Shown piece after piece: positions 19,938-29,180 of a stretch of 64,000 nucleotides of DNA. This stretch comes from Tritrichomonas musculus. Its lineage: Eukaryota > Parabasalia > Tritrichomonadida > Tritrichomonadidae. Where the stretch lies: positions 992,001 through 1,056,000 of the forward strand of contig JAPFFF010000003.1 in NCBI GenBank assembly GCA_039105265.1, read 5' to 3'. The position numbers and the translations under genes were made by a program. Under the pieces are notes generated by a model. It did not search any database and was not told the origin of the DNA. It saw only the letters and a list, made by a program, of their open reading frames with translations. How positions within the stretch are numbered: the first letter of the stretch is position 1; each line of letters starts with the position of its first letter.

Positions 19938-21437
19938 TTAATAATTGAATAAAATACTAGTATAATACGCTGTTAAGTCAACAGGTTCAGGAATATCTGT
20001 CTTCAATGCTATTTCATCCGTTCCGTCTTCATACAAAATTGATATAATATAAACCATCGGGCCTTTACAATATGTTGTTGAATTTTCTAATAGTAATGTA
20101 CCATCATACTTCCAAAACAAACTGTATTCAGTACCTTCAACATTAATGAAGTTATCACACCAATATCCTAGTGAACTAAAATTGCCTGTTGTGAATACAT
20201 AATCATATTCAATATCATTATATCTAAATTTGATGAAACATTTTTCATAAACATGATCACAAATACCGTTTTCTTCTATACTTCTATCAATTTCAAGTTG
20301 AGTTAACTTTGTTATACTTAAATCATTCATTTTACGATACTCGCTTAAGTTTGTAAGCTTTGCATATTCATCAATATTAATCAAATCTTTTACTTTAGTT
20401 ACTGCCATAGATGATAATATATATGATGCTTGTGCTGATAGCGGTTTATCATCATTCATCAATTTCTGTTGAACTTCTTCTGTTGGTTCTTCATTCGGAT
20501 TCAATTGTAGTTCATTATTTTTGAGTACTTCCGGAATATCTGTCTTCAATGCATATACATTTAATTGAGTGCTTAGGTCATCTTTGCTGACATATTTTTT
20601 ATTTGTATAATCTATGGTCGGGATTGATGAGTTATCCATTACATAGAACTCTGTAATATCAGTCGGAGGTGCCCAGCTACTGCTATTACTTATAAAGTGA
20701 TCATAATTGTCTGAACTGGTTGCGTAATAGATACAAATTCCTTTGTAGTTTACATTTTTTGCAGTACCAGATAATTTATATTCAACACAAGCATCAGTTT
20801 CACGCGAAAACACATAATATCCGTCAGTATAATCACTCGTTTTTTCGAAATAGATATATATACCTAAATCACGAGCTTTCGTAAGAAATTCTGAGTCTTT
20901 TGTAAGATTATGACTGACAGTGCCTGTTTCAAATCTCAAGTTATTAAATCCATCAATTTTACTAGAATCACTGTATAAATTATCTTTCGTTAAACAGTTT
21001 CCGAGGTCATTTTTCAATTCAGCTAATTTATTTTCAACGTCATCTGATAAAACATACTTATCTAATTCATAAGCCAATTCATCTTCATCAACAAACTTCT
21101 CATCAGCTTGTGCGCTTGTATAATACGCTGTTAAGTCAACAGGTTCAGGAATATCTGTCTTCAGTGCATATCCTTTCAGTGCTTCATTTATTTTTGTCGT
21201 CAACGATTCTTCATTAATCAAGTCATCAGGTATATCAGTTGATAAAGCGTAATTGTTGATGACATAATCACGCAATCCGTTAACAGCTTCATTCAATTGT
21301 TCCTCTGTGATTCCGTGACCGTTCGATGAATCACCTTTGATAACATAATTATCGACATATCTTTTGATGTATTCGTTAATTAATCCGTCAATAGTATTTG
21401 TTTTTGTTACGTGACCGCTCTGCTCGATCGTAAACAT
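19938..21437 (-). CDS. Tail-fibre-like repeat protein of the Polinton copy
   Basis: About 499 residues from the ATG at 21437. A module of the form YALKTDIPEPVDLTAYYTS recurs, with shorter variants (YALSTDIP, VYALKTDIPE), spaced by predicted short helices and beta-rich segments. Such ALKTDIP repeats are typical of the shaft modules of phage tail fibres and of other trimeric fibrous attachment proteins. In a Polinton context a host- or surface-binding fibre is the natural guess, but that is inference. It is divergent from the 836-residue gene with only 21 bases between the two ATGs, so both probably share one tiny promoter region. The DNA of one module (about 48 bases) recurs almost identically near 19958 and 21117. 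Part of copy A. Confidence 0.6.
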   Translation of the reverse strand: MFTIEQSGHVTKTNTIDGLINEYIKRYVDNYVIKGDSSNGHGITEEQLNEAVNGLRDYVINNYALSTDIPDDLINEESLTTKINEALKGYALKTDIPEPVDLTAYYTSAQADEKFVDEDELAYELDKYVLSDDVENKLAELKNDLGNCLTKDNLYSDSSKIDGFNNLRFETGTVSHNLTKDSEFLTKARDLGIYIYFEKTSDYTDGYYVFSRETDACVEYKLSGTAKNVNYKGICIYYATSSDNYDHFISNSSSWAPPTDITEFYVMDNSSIPTIDYTNKKYVSKDDLSTQLNVYALKTDIPEVLKNNELQLNPNEEPTEEVQQKLMNDDKPLSAQASYILSSMAVTKVKDLINIDEYAKLTNLSEYRKMNDLSITKLTQLEIDRSIEENGICDHVYEKCFIKFRYNDIEYDYVFTTGNFSSLGYWCDNFINVEGTEYSLFWKYDGTLLLENSTTYCKGPMVYIISILYEDGTDEIALKTDIPEPVDLTAYYTSILFNY

Positions 21438-21458
21438 CAATTTATTAGAAACTAAACA

Positions 21459-23969
21459 ATGTCAAAACAAGATAAAAATAATTCATCTGATAGCTTTGAA
21501 TTAGATTTAAGTGGTAATATTGATGATGATTCTGTATTTGACAGTGAGGTATCTAAACCTGATGATGATGATGATGAAGAACTAGAGGACCCGATAGATT
21601 ATTTTAAGAAAACGTTTCTCAGTACATACAAACTAGAACACCCCGATGAATTAATTAATTTGTTGTATTTGATACAAAACAATGAATATACAGGAAGAAG
21701 TGTCGGAAAGATTCGTGAAATGAAAGTTAAGTTTCGACGATTTGTTTCATTGATGAACAAAATCAATGCAGGAATTAAAAGTAAAGGTAATCAATTCCTT
21801 AGTTTAAGAGAGTACACAACAGATAAAAAAAGTCTTGATACAATCATCAATTACTTTAATATTGTTGTCAACGATGATTTAAATTATAGCTCTGATGGTT
21901 TTCGTTCATCACCCATCAAACCTCCGCGAAAGAGTCAAACACCACAAACCACCAAAGGAAGAAGAAAGAGAACCAGCATACATGAACCAACACCTGACAG
22001 CAGTAAACGAAGAACTCCGAGAAGAAAACGCATAACTCCGAGTGATTCTGATGAATTACTGAATACAAGTTTTTTAGAGCAAGAAGATTCCCTTCCGTCA
22101 ATATCATTCAACTTCCCGGAACCAGAAGAAGAAGAAGAAGATAACCTATCATCCTTGTTGCTGTCTCCTTACGATCAGGTAGATGATGACATTGAATTGC
22201 TCAAGCAATTAGGCTATAATCAACCCTGGATCAAAGTACTTCCAAGATGTTATGAAGCAGCAAAGAAACCACAAAACAAACTTGATGAACAAGCGAAAGA
22301 AAACGTTGATGCATTACATCAAACACTAGAAACTATCAGAGATAATATGAAGAGAAACATTGATATAACCAATGAACGAAAATCAATTACAGGCTTATCA
22401 TCATTCTTCAGAGTGTTTGACACAATCATTAATAGAAAACCTATCAAAGGCTCTGATGTCATACAACCAATCAAACCACCATCAATCAAACCAATAACAA
22501 ACAATAATAATAATAATTTTTCGAGTAATAAAATGAATGATGATACAACATTTATTGCTAACGAGGATGATGAAACAGAACTTAATGAAACGTTTCAACA
22601 GTACAATGAACGTGTAAAGAGACCTGCCAAAAAAGTTAAGTTCGGTAAGCTTAATTCTTTCGATGAATCACGTTTTAAGAAAGGAGCAGAATTTGAGTCA
22701 CCAACATCTGAAGAAGAAATTCAACGATTATTGCAACAATACAAACAAGAAATCAAAACAACAGGTAAACGTGAAAACAGAGATGCTCCGACAGTTCTTA
22801 GCAATATCGGTAAATTCGGGAACTTAGATATTCAATCACACACACAAAACAGCTCATTTTACAAACAAAACTTCCTTGATATAATCATTAACGGAAATTA
22901 CAGAGTTAAATACATTCCTTCAGCCGCTACACGAGACCAGGCAAAAGTTTATTGTCACACACATCTTGACCCGGACGGAAAACCAAAATACAGATTACTT
23001 CCTACTAACGCTAAAGACCCGTCAGGAGAGATTGAAATAACAGACCTGAACGGTGATAAAGTTGATGATATTATATTAGTTGATAAACGAGGTGTTCCAC
23101 AAATCATTAACGGATACAAGCTTGTATTTGCTTCTCCTTACAAGAAGGTTTGGAAAACAATGGTTACTACACCAGAAGCACGAAAGAAATTACCGTTTAA
23201 TGTCTGGCTTGATGAAATGTTTGAGAAAAGCAAAGACAAGATTGATTGGAATACAGGTAAATATATTCTTCAAGACTCAAGCAAAACACGACTCGCTCCG
23301 TACATTCAATACTATTCTGATTTGAGATTAGGAAAACCAAGAGTCAGCACCAGAGCATCACCAAATTCATTCTGGAGTAGTCTCTTTTCTAAGATATGGA
23401 AGGTTTATTGGGAGATATTCAGTGAAATACATCCGTTATCAAAAGTTGTTAATTATCTTACTATATCAAATGCATTATTTGTATATCACTTTGATAATCC
23501 CGTTAAGAAAGCAATTGAAACAGAACATAATTTGAAGCCGATGAATTACGTTGAATGGATGAATTACAGGAAAACACAAAAATCTGATTATAACAAGAAA
23601 TGTATTGCTCTCATACAAGATTTCATAAACAAATCTAAAAAGACAATCGTCTTCGAAACAGGTAAATGGTCTAGAGATATTAATAGCTGGAATCCTGAGT
23701 TTAAGACCATTATCGAAAACATTAATTACTTAATTCAGAAAGTTGCACCCGCAGGTACTGATGTTAATGAAACAATAGCTTACATCAATGTTGCTAGCCC
23801 GACAGATATTCAAACGTTAAAGGAGGTTTCAAATAATAATATTGCCGTCTGGATTGATACAGTTTACGGTAAGGGTTGCGGATATATTGAATATAAGATT
23901 CAAATGTCTAAACAAAAGCTTGAGAGACTATCAGCAGCAGAAGGATATGATATCAAAGTACCTGAATAA
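21459..23969 (+). CDS. 836-residue Polinton-associated protein, function unknown
   Basis: ATG at 21459. The N-terminal 60 residues are acidic (runs of Asp and Glu). There follows a basic, Ser/Pro/Arg-rich segment around 150-190 (KRRTPRRKR), an Asn-rich linker near 350, and a globular C-terminal half from about 460. The latter has FG-GAP-like pieces (ITDLNGDKVDDIILVDKRG) and aromatic segments such as FWSSLFSKIWKVYWEIFSE. I do not recognise a catalytic motif. Position and size suggest a structural, terminal or DNA-binding protein of the element. It is divergently paired with the fibre-like gene. A protein-priming polymerase is not supported, since no polymerase motif is visible. Confidence 0.6.
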   Translation: MSKQDKNNSSDSFELDLSGNIDDDSVFDSEVSKPDDDDDEELEDPIDYFKKTFLSTYKLEHPDELINLLYLIQNNEYTGRSVGKIREMKVKFRRFVSLMNKINAGIKSKGNQFLSLREYTTDKKSLDTIINYFNIVVNDDLNYSSDGFRSSPIKPPRKSQTPQTTKGRRKRTSIHEPTPDSSKRRTPRRKRITPSDSDELLNTSFLEQEDSLPSISFNFPEPEEEEEDNLSSLLLSPYDQVDDDIELLKQLGYNQPWIKVLPRCYEAAKKPQNKLDEQAKENVDALHQTLETIRDNMKRNIDITNERKSITGLSSFFRVFDTIINRKPIKGSDVIQPIKPPSIKPITNNNNNNFSSNKMNDDTTFIANEDDETELNETFQQYNERVKRPAKKVKFGKLNSFDESRFKKGAEFESPTSEEEIQRLLQQYKQEIKTTGKRENRDAPTVLSNIGKFGNLDIQSHTQNSSFYKQNFLDIIINGNYRVKYIPSAATRDQAKVYCHTHLDPDGKPKYRLLPTNAKDPSGEIEITDLNGDKVDDIILVDKRGVPQIINGYKLVFASPYKKVWKTMVTTPEARKKLPFNVWLDEMFEKSKDKIDWNTGKYILQDSSKTRLAPYIQYYSDLRLGKPRVSTRASPNSFWSSLFSKIWKVYWEIFSEIHPLSKVVNYLTISNALFVYHFDNPVKKAIETEHNLKPMNYVEWMNYRKTQKSDYNKKCIALIQDFINKSKKTIVFETGKWSRDINSWNPEFKTIIENINYLIQKVAPAGTDVNETIAYINVASPTDIQTLKEVSNNNIAVWIDTVYGKGCGYIEYKIQMSKQKLERLSAAEGYDIKVPE

Positions 23970-24006
23970 ATAAAAATAAATTAATGATTATTTGATGATT
24001 TTATTT

Positions 24007-24969
24007 TTATGACGGTCTTCTTCTCCTCCTTCTCGTTGAGTCACTGCCCGCAGTATTTAAAGAATCATTATGTATTGGAAACGGTTGTGAATTCGTTTGT
24101 TTTTTACTGTGTTTACCCTTTGAATCACTTTGTTTTTTATTTTTTGGTGATCCGTTAGGGAATGTATCGGAAGATGAATCAGAAAGTAATGAATCAGATG
24201 AAGATGAAAATGTTTTTCTTATTGAATACGGTTGAGGTGATTCATCATCACTGAAAGCAATCCATCCGTACTTTATTGGCGGGTTATCATTATCGTCGTC
24301 AGATGAAGAAGATACATGATAAACTTTTGCATTTGCAAATGATACATCTTCATTTTGTGGTGATTTGAAAGGAGATGTCGCAGCATTAGCAAACTTATTT
24401 GTTTGTGGGGGTGATTTGTAGGGAGATGTCCCGAAATCCTTCAGATACGGTGATGTAGTCGCGTCAGCAAATTGAATATGTTTATTTATTTTTGGTGTTT
24501 GTGGATGTGAATTGATAACAGGTATTGAGTATGTTGATGTCTGTGGCGGTTGATTAAATTGATTCATTTGTGGCGGTGGTTGATTTCCGAAACACGTTTG
24601 TTTCGTCTTCTGGTATTCCTCTTGAACATCATCAATATGTTGATTTCGATTAATGTATTGATAATCTTGCAGCTTTCTTTTCAAACGAAAATCATTATGT
24701 TCCTGTTGTTCATTTAATACCAAATTATTTGTTTGTCTTTGGTAATCCAGTAAATTAGTTCTCGGTGGTAATTGAGTCCTCAATACATTAGCTTGTGTTT
24801 GATATAATTGTGCATTTGCATTTCCAATCTGTTGTACTTCATATGCTTTATTTCTTATATCACGTGCCCGTTCACGGACTTTCTGTCTTTGTATACGTAT
24901 CGCTTTCTCTCGTTCTTCTCTCTCGATTTGTTCCTTTGTTTTAAACAAATTACCGAGATTATTAAACAT
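24007..24969 (-). CDS. Gln/Pro/Ser-rich Polinton protein with SP repeats
   Basis: 320 residues starting at ATG 24969. The N-terminal 80 residues are charged and helical (KEQIEREEREKAIRIQRQK), then Gln-rich. The middle carries a degenerate repeat of the form FANAATSPFKSPP, seen about three times, and the C-terminus is Ser/Asp-rich and ends basic (RRRRRRPS). It looks largely disordered, like a virion core or scaffold protein, but no family is recognised. It faces the 836-residue gene tail to tail with under 40 bases between stops, and it is preceded on its strand by the small beta-rich gene 13 bases upstream. Confidence 0.55.
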   Translation of the reverse strand: MFNNLGNLFKTKEQIEREEREKAIRIQRQKVRERARDIRNKAYEVQQIGNANAQLYQTQANVLRTQLPPRTNLLDYQRQTNNLVLNEQQEHNDFRLKRKLQDYQYINRNQHIDDVQEEYQKTKQTCFGNQPPPQMNQFNQPPQTSTYSIPVINSHPQTPKINKHIQFADATTSPYLKDFGTSPYKSPPQTNKFANAATSPFKSPQNEDVSFANAKVYHVSSSSDDDNDNPPIKYGWIAFSDDESPQPYSIRKTFSSSSDSLLSDSSSDTFPNGSPKNKKQSDSKGKHSKKQTNSQPFPIHNDSLNTAGSDSTRRRRRRPS

Positions 24970-24982
24970 ATTCTTTGATACT

Positions 24983-25333
24983 TCAATAAATTAATAAACA
25001 ACTGAATATAAATGATTCAGGTTCAATAACGTTTCCTTTCATGTCTGTGAACCATAACCTGTATTCTTTCTTTGTGTTGTTCAGACACTCATATTTTCTG
25101 TATTTGGTTTGTCTTCTGTTAGCAAGCATTATGAAATGGTCGCAGAAAGGCATGAATTCAACTATATCTGAATGAACCATCAAATCACCGACAATATGTT
25201 GATTGACAACAGCACCACAATACTGAACAACAATGTACTTCTTGTTGCGACTATAAACGAAATCATCAGGAAGATTAAAATCTTTTGATTGTGTGTGATA
25301 GTATCGTTTTGTGATTGGTTGTTTAGCTTTCAT
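24983..25333 (-). CDS. Small beta-rich Polinton protein, unknown
   Basis: 116 residues from ATG 25333. It overlaps the end of the integrase gene by about ten bases and runs straight on to the Gln/Pro-rich gene, so the three are probably expressed together. The pattern of alternating hydrophobic strands ending in LWFTDMKGNVIEPESFIF recalls the C-terminal part of minor structural proteins in Polinton-like viruses. That is a pattern impression only, with no diagnostic motif. Confidence 0.5.
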   Translation of the reverse strand: MKAKQPITKRYYHTQSKDFNLPDDFVYSRNKKYIVVQYCGAVVNQHIVGDLMVHSDIVEFMPFCDHFIMLANRRQTKYRKYECLNNTKKEYRLWFTDMKGNVIEPESFIFSCLLIY

Positions 25334-26438
25334 TTTGCGTTTTATAAGTCAAAAAGAATATTTTATAATCATCATTCAAAGCATCTATTGACGAACAAAC
25401 ATATTTTGTGTACATGATTGGAACTGTTATTATTGTTTTATTCTTCAGTGTTTTGTTAGTTTGACGTAAAGGATTTAATAGTTTACATTTAACGTTTCCT
25501 GATTCATAACAAATGAATTCAGCAAGTTCATTGAACACTCTTCTTCGCTTTTCATGTTTCTTTTCTGTTTTCGCGTAATCGGTGTGAATGAGTATTATAT
25601 TTTTGGGTTTATATGACAGAAGACCTTTAAATCGTTGTTTTTGTTGAATCTCTTTCAATTGCATTGATTTGGCTCTTATGTACTGCCATTCAAAGTCGCG
25701 GTCGTCTTGCATCTGTTGAGGTGTAAGATAAATGTATTTTGATTGTCGTTTGTCAAGGTATTCATCAGTTTCTTCATCAAATGATGTGTATAAAGGATTC
25801 AATAAGCGAAGAGATGAATGAGGTGTGTTATTGTACCATTTAACCGTTTGTTGCATCAATACATTGTTTGTCATTCGTTGTTGTGATTGACCGAAGGCGT
25901 TTCGTAAAGTTCTGATTACTGCATCAACACATTTATGTGCGTTCGTGAAAGGTGAATCATCAATGATTAACTTTATTTTGTTCGGGGCTTTGAATTTAAT
26001 TGACGGTTTGTTTGATTGGTATCTTTCGTCTCCGTTGCAATAACTTTTGAATGCATTTGATATAAAAGCCTGTTCACCATCACATTTAATTGTTTCGATT
26101 CTGATATTCCTTTTATTAACTAGTTTATCAATTACTTTGATTATAGTTAACTCAGTTCTGTCCGCAATCGGTTCAACAATTAAGTATTTCGTGTTTACAT
26201 TGATTAGGACGAGATAAGCTTTGTTTAATGCAAACATTATATCCATTTCCCAACAATGAGGCTCAAATGAGAAGTCAGGTTTTGATAGTTTCTTTACTGT
26301 TTTCAATCGGAAATCCTTAATATAGGGCTCAGTTTTAATGTTTGTGTCTTTGATGTACTTGTATTTAGATTTGAAAGGATAATTAATTGATTCTTTGTAG
26401 CTGCGTGCACTCGCTATGTCTTCGATGTATTCATTCAT
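25323..26438 (-). CDS. Retroviral-type (rve/DDE) integrase of the Polinton
   Basis: 371 residues from ATG 26438. The rve core is visible as WEMDIMFALNKAYLVLINV followed by an IETIKCDGEQAF block and a helix ending IRTLRNAFGQ, with an RNase-H-like strand order at roughly residues 60-200. A basic C-terminal extension resembles the DNA-binding or chromodomain-type tails of these integrases. The enzyme class inserts the element by strand transfer into host DNA and is one of the hallmark genes of Polintons/Mavericks. It is followed by the small beta-rich gene with a short overlap and lies upstream-adjacent to the capsid gene on the same strand. Confidence 0.8.
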   Translation of the reverse strand: MNEYIEDIASARSYKESINYPFKSKYKYIKDTNIKTEPYIKDFRLKTVKKLSKPDFSFEPHCWEMDIMFALNKAYLVLINVNTKYLIVEPIADRTELTIIKVIDKLVNKRNIRIETIKCDGEQAFISNAFKSYCNGDERYQSNKPSIKFKAPNKIKLIIDDSPFTNAHKCVDAVIRTLRNAFGQSQQRMTNNVLMQQTVKWYNNTPHSSLRLLNPLYTSFDEETDEYLDKRQSKYIYLTPQQMQDDRDFEWQYIRAKSMQLKEIQQKQRFKGLLSYKPKNIILIHTDYAKTEKKHEKRRRVFNELAEFICYESGNVKCKLLNPLRQTNKTLKNKTIITVPIMYTKYVCSSIDALNDDYKIFFLTYKTQNES

Positions 26439-26604
26439 TTTGATCGCAAAAATAAAGCCTTCAAATGCCGCCCGTGAACGGAAACAGTCAAAGAATCACA
26501 AAAATAAAAAGAGCTATAGAAAGGGGTAATTTTAACCTTCAATCGAAATCAGTTTATTTATTCATTAGCTTGCGAACCTTTTGGCGTTTCATCATCAACG
26601 TATT

Positions 26605-28425
26605 CTAAACCTTCGAGAGATAATTTAAAGTATGTATCACGGCACAAACATAACTGACAGGGGGTGGATGAACTGTACCTTCTTCATTTACATTATAATA
26701 TGTATCGTTCACACCTGTGTGAATTGGTTGACCGTTGATTTGAATTTGAACATTACCAAAACCTCCGTCTAAACCATCATAACAATAACCTGCAGATGAT
26801 CTTTCAGTTTGAATATTGAATACAAATGATGTTGCATCAGACAAAGTGTTTTTGTATCGATTACCTCGTGCGTCGTTCTTTGGCATAGTAAATGAATCTT
26901 CAAATTCCTTTGTACATTGAAGTGTAATTGCGTCTAAATCACCGGCAGTCAATTGATTTTCAAAGAATCTTGCACCGATGGTATCTACGTTCTCGTCAGG
27001 GAAGTTCTTACCGCCTATGTTCAAATAACAGTTTTGATAAACAGGGTTTTCAAATACAGTCAGATCATTATGATGCTTTGGAAACAGAACCGACATTGTT
27101 GTAACGTTAATCAAAGGTATGTTCAATGTTGATTTGATTCCGTTTGCGGCGGCAGCAATCGGAAATGCATGATAATCAACCTTCTGTGAAGGAATGATTA
27201 AACCTTGTCTCAAAATGTTTTCAATTCCTTGACGTGTTGCTTCACAAACACCGTAGCCCTGCATGTTTGATTTGCAAAGAGTGATTGTCATTTGATTGCA
27301 GGTCAATGTTGCAACACCGTTTGAATATTCAATGTCTTTATGTTTTGTTTCTAAGATTTTAACAACATCGCCAGGAGCTAACGGAGCATCGGGATTTGCC
27401 GATGCAATCATTTCTGCAAACGTTCCTTTATTAACATCAGACTCTTTCACATGAAACTTCTCATAATCATCAATTGTGTAATGAAATACAACTTCTTTTG
27501 GTGTTTCATCTTCATCAACAGGATTACCTGCATGTATTCTTTGATATTTGATTGTAAGTGTTTGATCAAACACGGAAGGAATGGTTGCTTCATTACCGAT
27601 TTGTGTGAATTGACGTTTAAGTTTACCGCGAACCTTTAAATCACGAAGTTTATCTAATGATTCAGCAGAAACAGATTCATCATCTTCGAGAAATGCTTTT
27701 GTTTCAGCAACTACATAAGGATCAATAACAGCCCAAACAAGACCTGCGGGGCTGACTTGAAAACGAATTGATAAATCACCGATGATTCCGTTAGGGAATA
27801 AATCAAATGCCTGTAATGCTAGTAAGTCATCAAACGGAAGGTTTAAATCAAATTCAACTTGTGCTCTTCCGTTCTCTTTGAAATTCATCAGATTTACATA
27901 CGTTCCTGCCATTGTTTGTGAATATTGACTTACATTTTCCCATAAAGAATGAACGAATCTACGTCTTTTCTTTTCTGTTTCTGGTTTAAGTGCAGAATAT
28001 AAGAAACCTTCACGAACACATTCATTCTGTTGATATCCGACATTAACATTATTATGTAGAATCTCTAAACGATCGAACAACTGATTTGATGATTTGAAAC
28101 CGACAAACAGTTTGTAGAAGTGTTGAGGGTCTTCAATGGTTCGCAATTTATCAAGATCGGTATTCAACTGTAAATCTAGTTTGACATGAAATGTCAGAAA
28201 TCCTTTGTCAACATCACTTATGAAATGATCAGGATGAGTTAAACTGATTTGTGAGTATTGACCTGCTGTAAACGGTGCGGGCTGATCATGACAGTCAACA
28301 GTTCTGAATGAAAATGAACGTGTTCCGTCATTAACGTTAATCATATGACGCATCTCTTCAAATGCATGCAATACATTTCCTGTTTCGATTTGATGGTTAT
28401 GTGATCTCTCATTACGATATAACAT
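26605..28425 (-). CDS. Major capsid protein (double jelly-roll type) of the Polinton copy A
   Basis: About 606 residues from ATG 28425. The N-terminus is FEEMRHMINVNDGTRSF, with long beta-rich stretches (for example ISLTHPDHFISDVDKGFLTF and FDLNLPFDDLLALQAFDLFP) and a C-terminal half strongly similar to a second partial copy at 31837-32566. Size, beta content and association with an rve integrase match the double-jelly-roll capsid of Polintons; these proteins form icosahedral shells in related viruses. It is divergent from the small amphipathic gene at 28478, 52 bases away. The family call rests on context and sequence pattern, not on a search. Confidence 0.75.
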   Translation of the reverse strand: MLYRNERSHNHQIETGNVLHAFEEMRHMINVNDGTRSFSFRTVDCHDQPAPFTAGQYSQISLTHPDHFISDVDKGFLTFHVKLDLQLNTDLDKLRTIEDPQHFYKLFVGFKSSNQLFDRLEILHNNVNVGYQQNECVREGFLYSALKPETEKKRRRFVHSLWENVSQYSQTMAGTYVNLMNFKENGRAQVEFDLNLPFDDLLALQAFDLFPNGIIGDLSIRFQVSPAGLVWAVIDPYVVAETKAFLEDDESVSAESLDKLRDLKVRGKLKRQFTQIGNEATIPSVFDQTLTIKYQRIHAGNPVDEDETPKEVVFHYTIDDYEKFHVKESDVNKGTFAEMIASANPDAPLAPGDVVKILETKHKDIEYSNGVATLTCNQMTITLCKSNMQGYGVCEATRQGIENILRQGLIIPSQKVDYHAFPIAAAANGIKSTLNIPLINVTTMSVLFPKHHNDLTVFENPVYQNCYLNIGGKNFPDENVDTIGARFFENQLTAGDLDAITLQCTKEFEDSFTMPKNDARGNRYKNTLSDATSFVFNIQTERSSAGYCYDGLDGGFGNVQIQINGQPIHTGVNDTYYNVNEEGTVHPPPVSYVCAVIHTLNYLSKV

Positions 28426-28477
28426 TTATGATTTAATAAAAAGAATCAATATATTATCTCTTTTATTTACTCTTTAA

Positions 28478-28729
28478 ATGGGTATAGGCATATTCAATAA
28501 GATAAAGAACGGTTTCAAGAAGTTCGGAAACAAAATCAAAGACGTAGCAACAAAGATTGTTGATAACATTCCTAAAGTCGTTGATGTCGGAAAACAGATT
28601 ATCGATAAAGTTAAACCGATAACGAAATTCATTCCAGGCGTCGGTCAAGTTATTGACACTATTGATACAGGTTTAAGTATGGCAGGTCTAGTTGGAACGG
28701 TCGGAAAGTCAATATTAGATAAAGTTTAA
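28478..28729 (+). CDS. Small amphipathic protein, candidate minor capsid/membrane-active protein
   Basis: 83 residues starting MGIGIFNKIKNGFKKFGNKI. The N-terminal half is a basic amphipathic helix; the C-terminal half is glycine- and isoleucine-rich (FIPGVGQVIDTIDTG). This is like the membrane-lytic or internal minor capsid proteins of adeno-like and Polinton-like viruses. It is encoded next to, and divergent from, the major capsid gene. The role is inferred from composition and position; no family match was tested. Confidence 0.5.
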   Translation: MGIGIFNKIKNGFKKFGNKIKDVATKIVDNIPKVVDVGKQIIDKVKPITKFIPGVGQVIDTIDTGLSMAGLVGTVGKSILDKV

Positions 28730-28761
28730 TGATATCTATAAACGTTTTATCATAAACTCAA

Positions 28762-29166
28762 ATGAATGAAAACATCAATGAAGTTAAAATAATAAATGAA
28801 AACAGAAATGAAGTTAAAGTATTTAAATCACTTGAAGAATTCGATTTGTTCTGTCATAAAAATATTGATCAAATGAAATCACAAACGACAAACTATTTGA
28901 ACAAGATTTATAAAATCATCACTAATGACGGAAATGAATACAAAATCACAAAACGTAATTGCAAAGAAGGAAAACGATGTGACGGAGACATTTATTTGAA
29001 GAAAGTCGGGAATACAATCACTAAAACACTTGAGAATGACAATATCACCGCTGATATTATTATTCTGAGAGAAACAGTTGATGCGATATCTTCCAAAACT
29101 GATGAACTTCGCGATTTGTTTGACAGTAAGTTGATTCACGTTAGTAGTGATGAGTGTTCCGGATGA
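28762..29166 (+). CDS. 134-residue Polinton-associated protein, unknown
   Basis: The frame starts at ATG 28762, 32 bases after the amphipathic gene and on the same strand. The N-terminus holds an imperfect repeat (NEVKIINENRNEVKVF), the centre a KITKRNCKEGKRCDGDIYLKK block with two Cys, and the C-terminus predicted helix. No family recognised. It ends a few bases before the tandem repeat that separates the two Polinton copies. Confidence 0.45.
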   Translation: MNENINEVKIINENRNEVKVFKSLEEFDLFCHKNIDQMKSQTTNYLNKIYKIITNDGNEYKITKRNCKEGKRCDGDIYLKKVGNTITKTLENDNITADIIILRETVDAISSKTDELRDLFDSKLIHVSSDECSG

Positions 29167-29180
29167 CAACCAGATAGAAA

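Larger units (their letters stand above)
19938..29166. mobile_element. Polinton/Maverick element copy A (incomplete fossil)
   Basis: Block of virus-like genes: tail-fibre-like protein (-), 836-residue unknown (+), Pro/Gln-rich protein (-), small beta-rich protein (-), retroviral-type integrase (-), major capsid protein (-), a small amphipathic protein (+) and a 134-residue protein (+). Integrase plus double-jelly-roll-type capsid in one cluster is the Polinton/Maverick signature, a family known to be abundant in Trichomonas. I see no protein-primed DNA polymerase, protease or packaging ATPase in this part and no clear terminal inverted repeats, so the copy is incomplete, with perhaps two or three breaks. 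Many open frames and host-like AT content suggest a fairly young insertion. Its edges are approximate. Confidence 0.75.
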
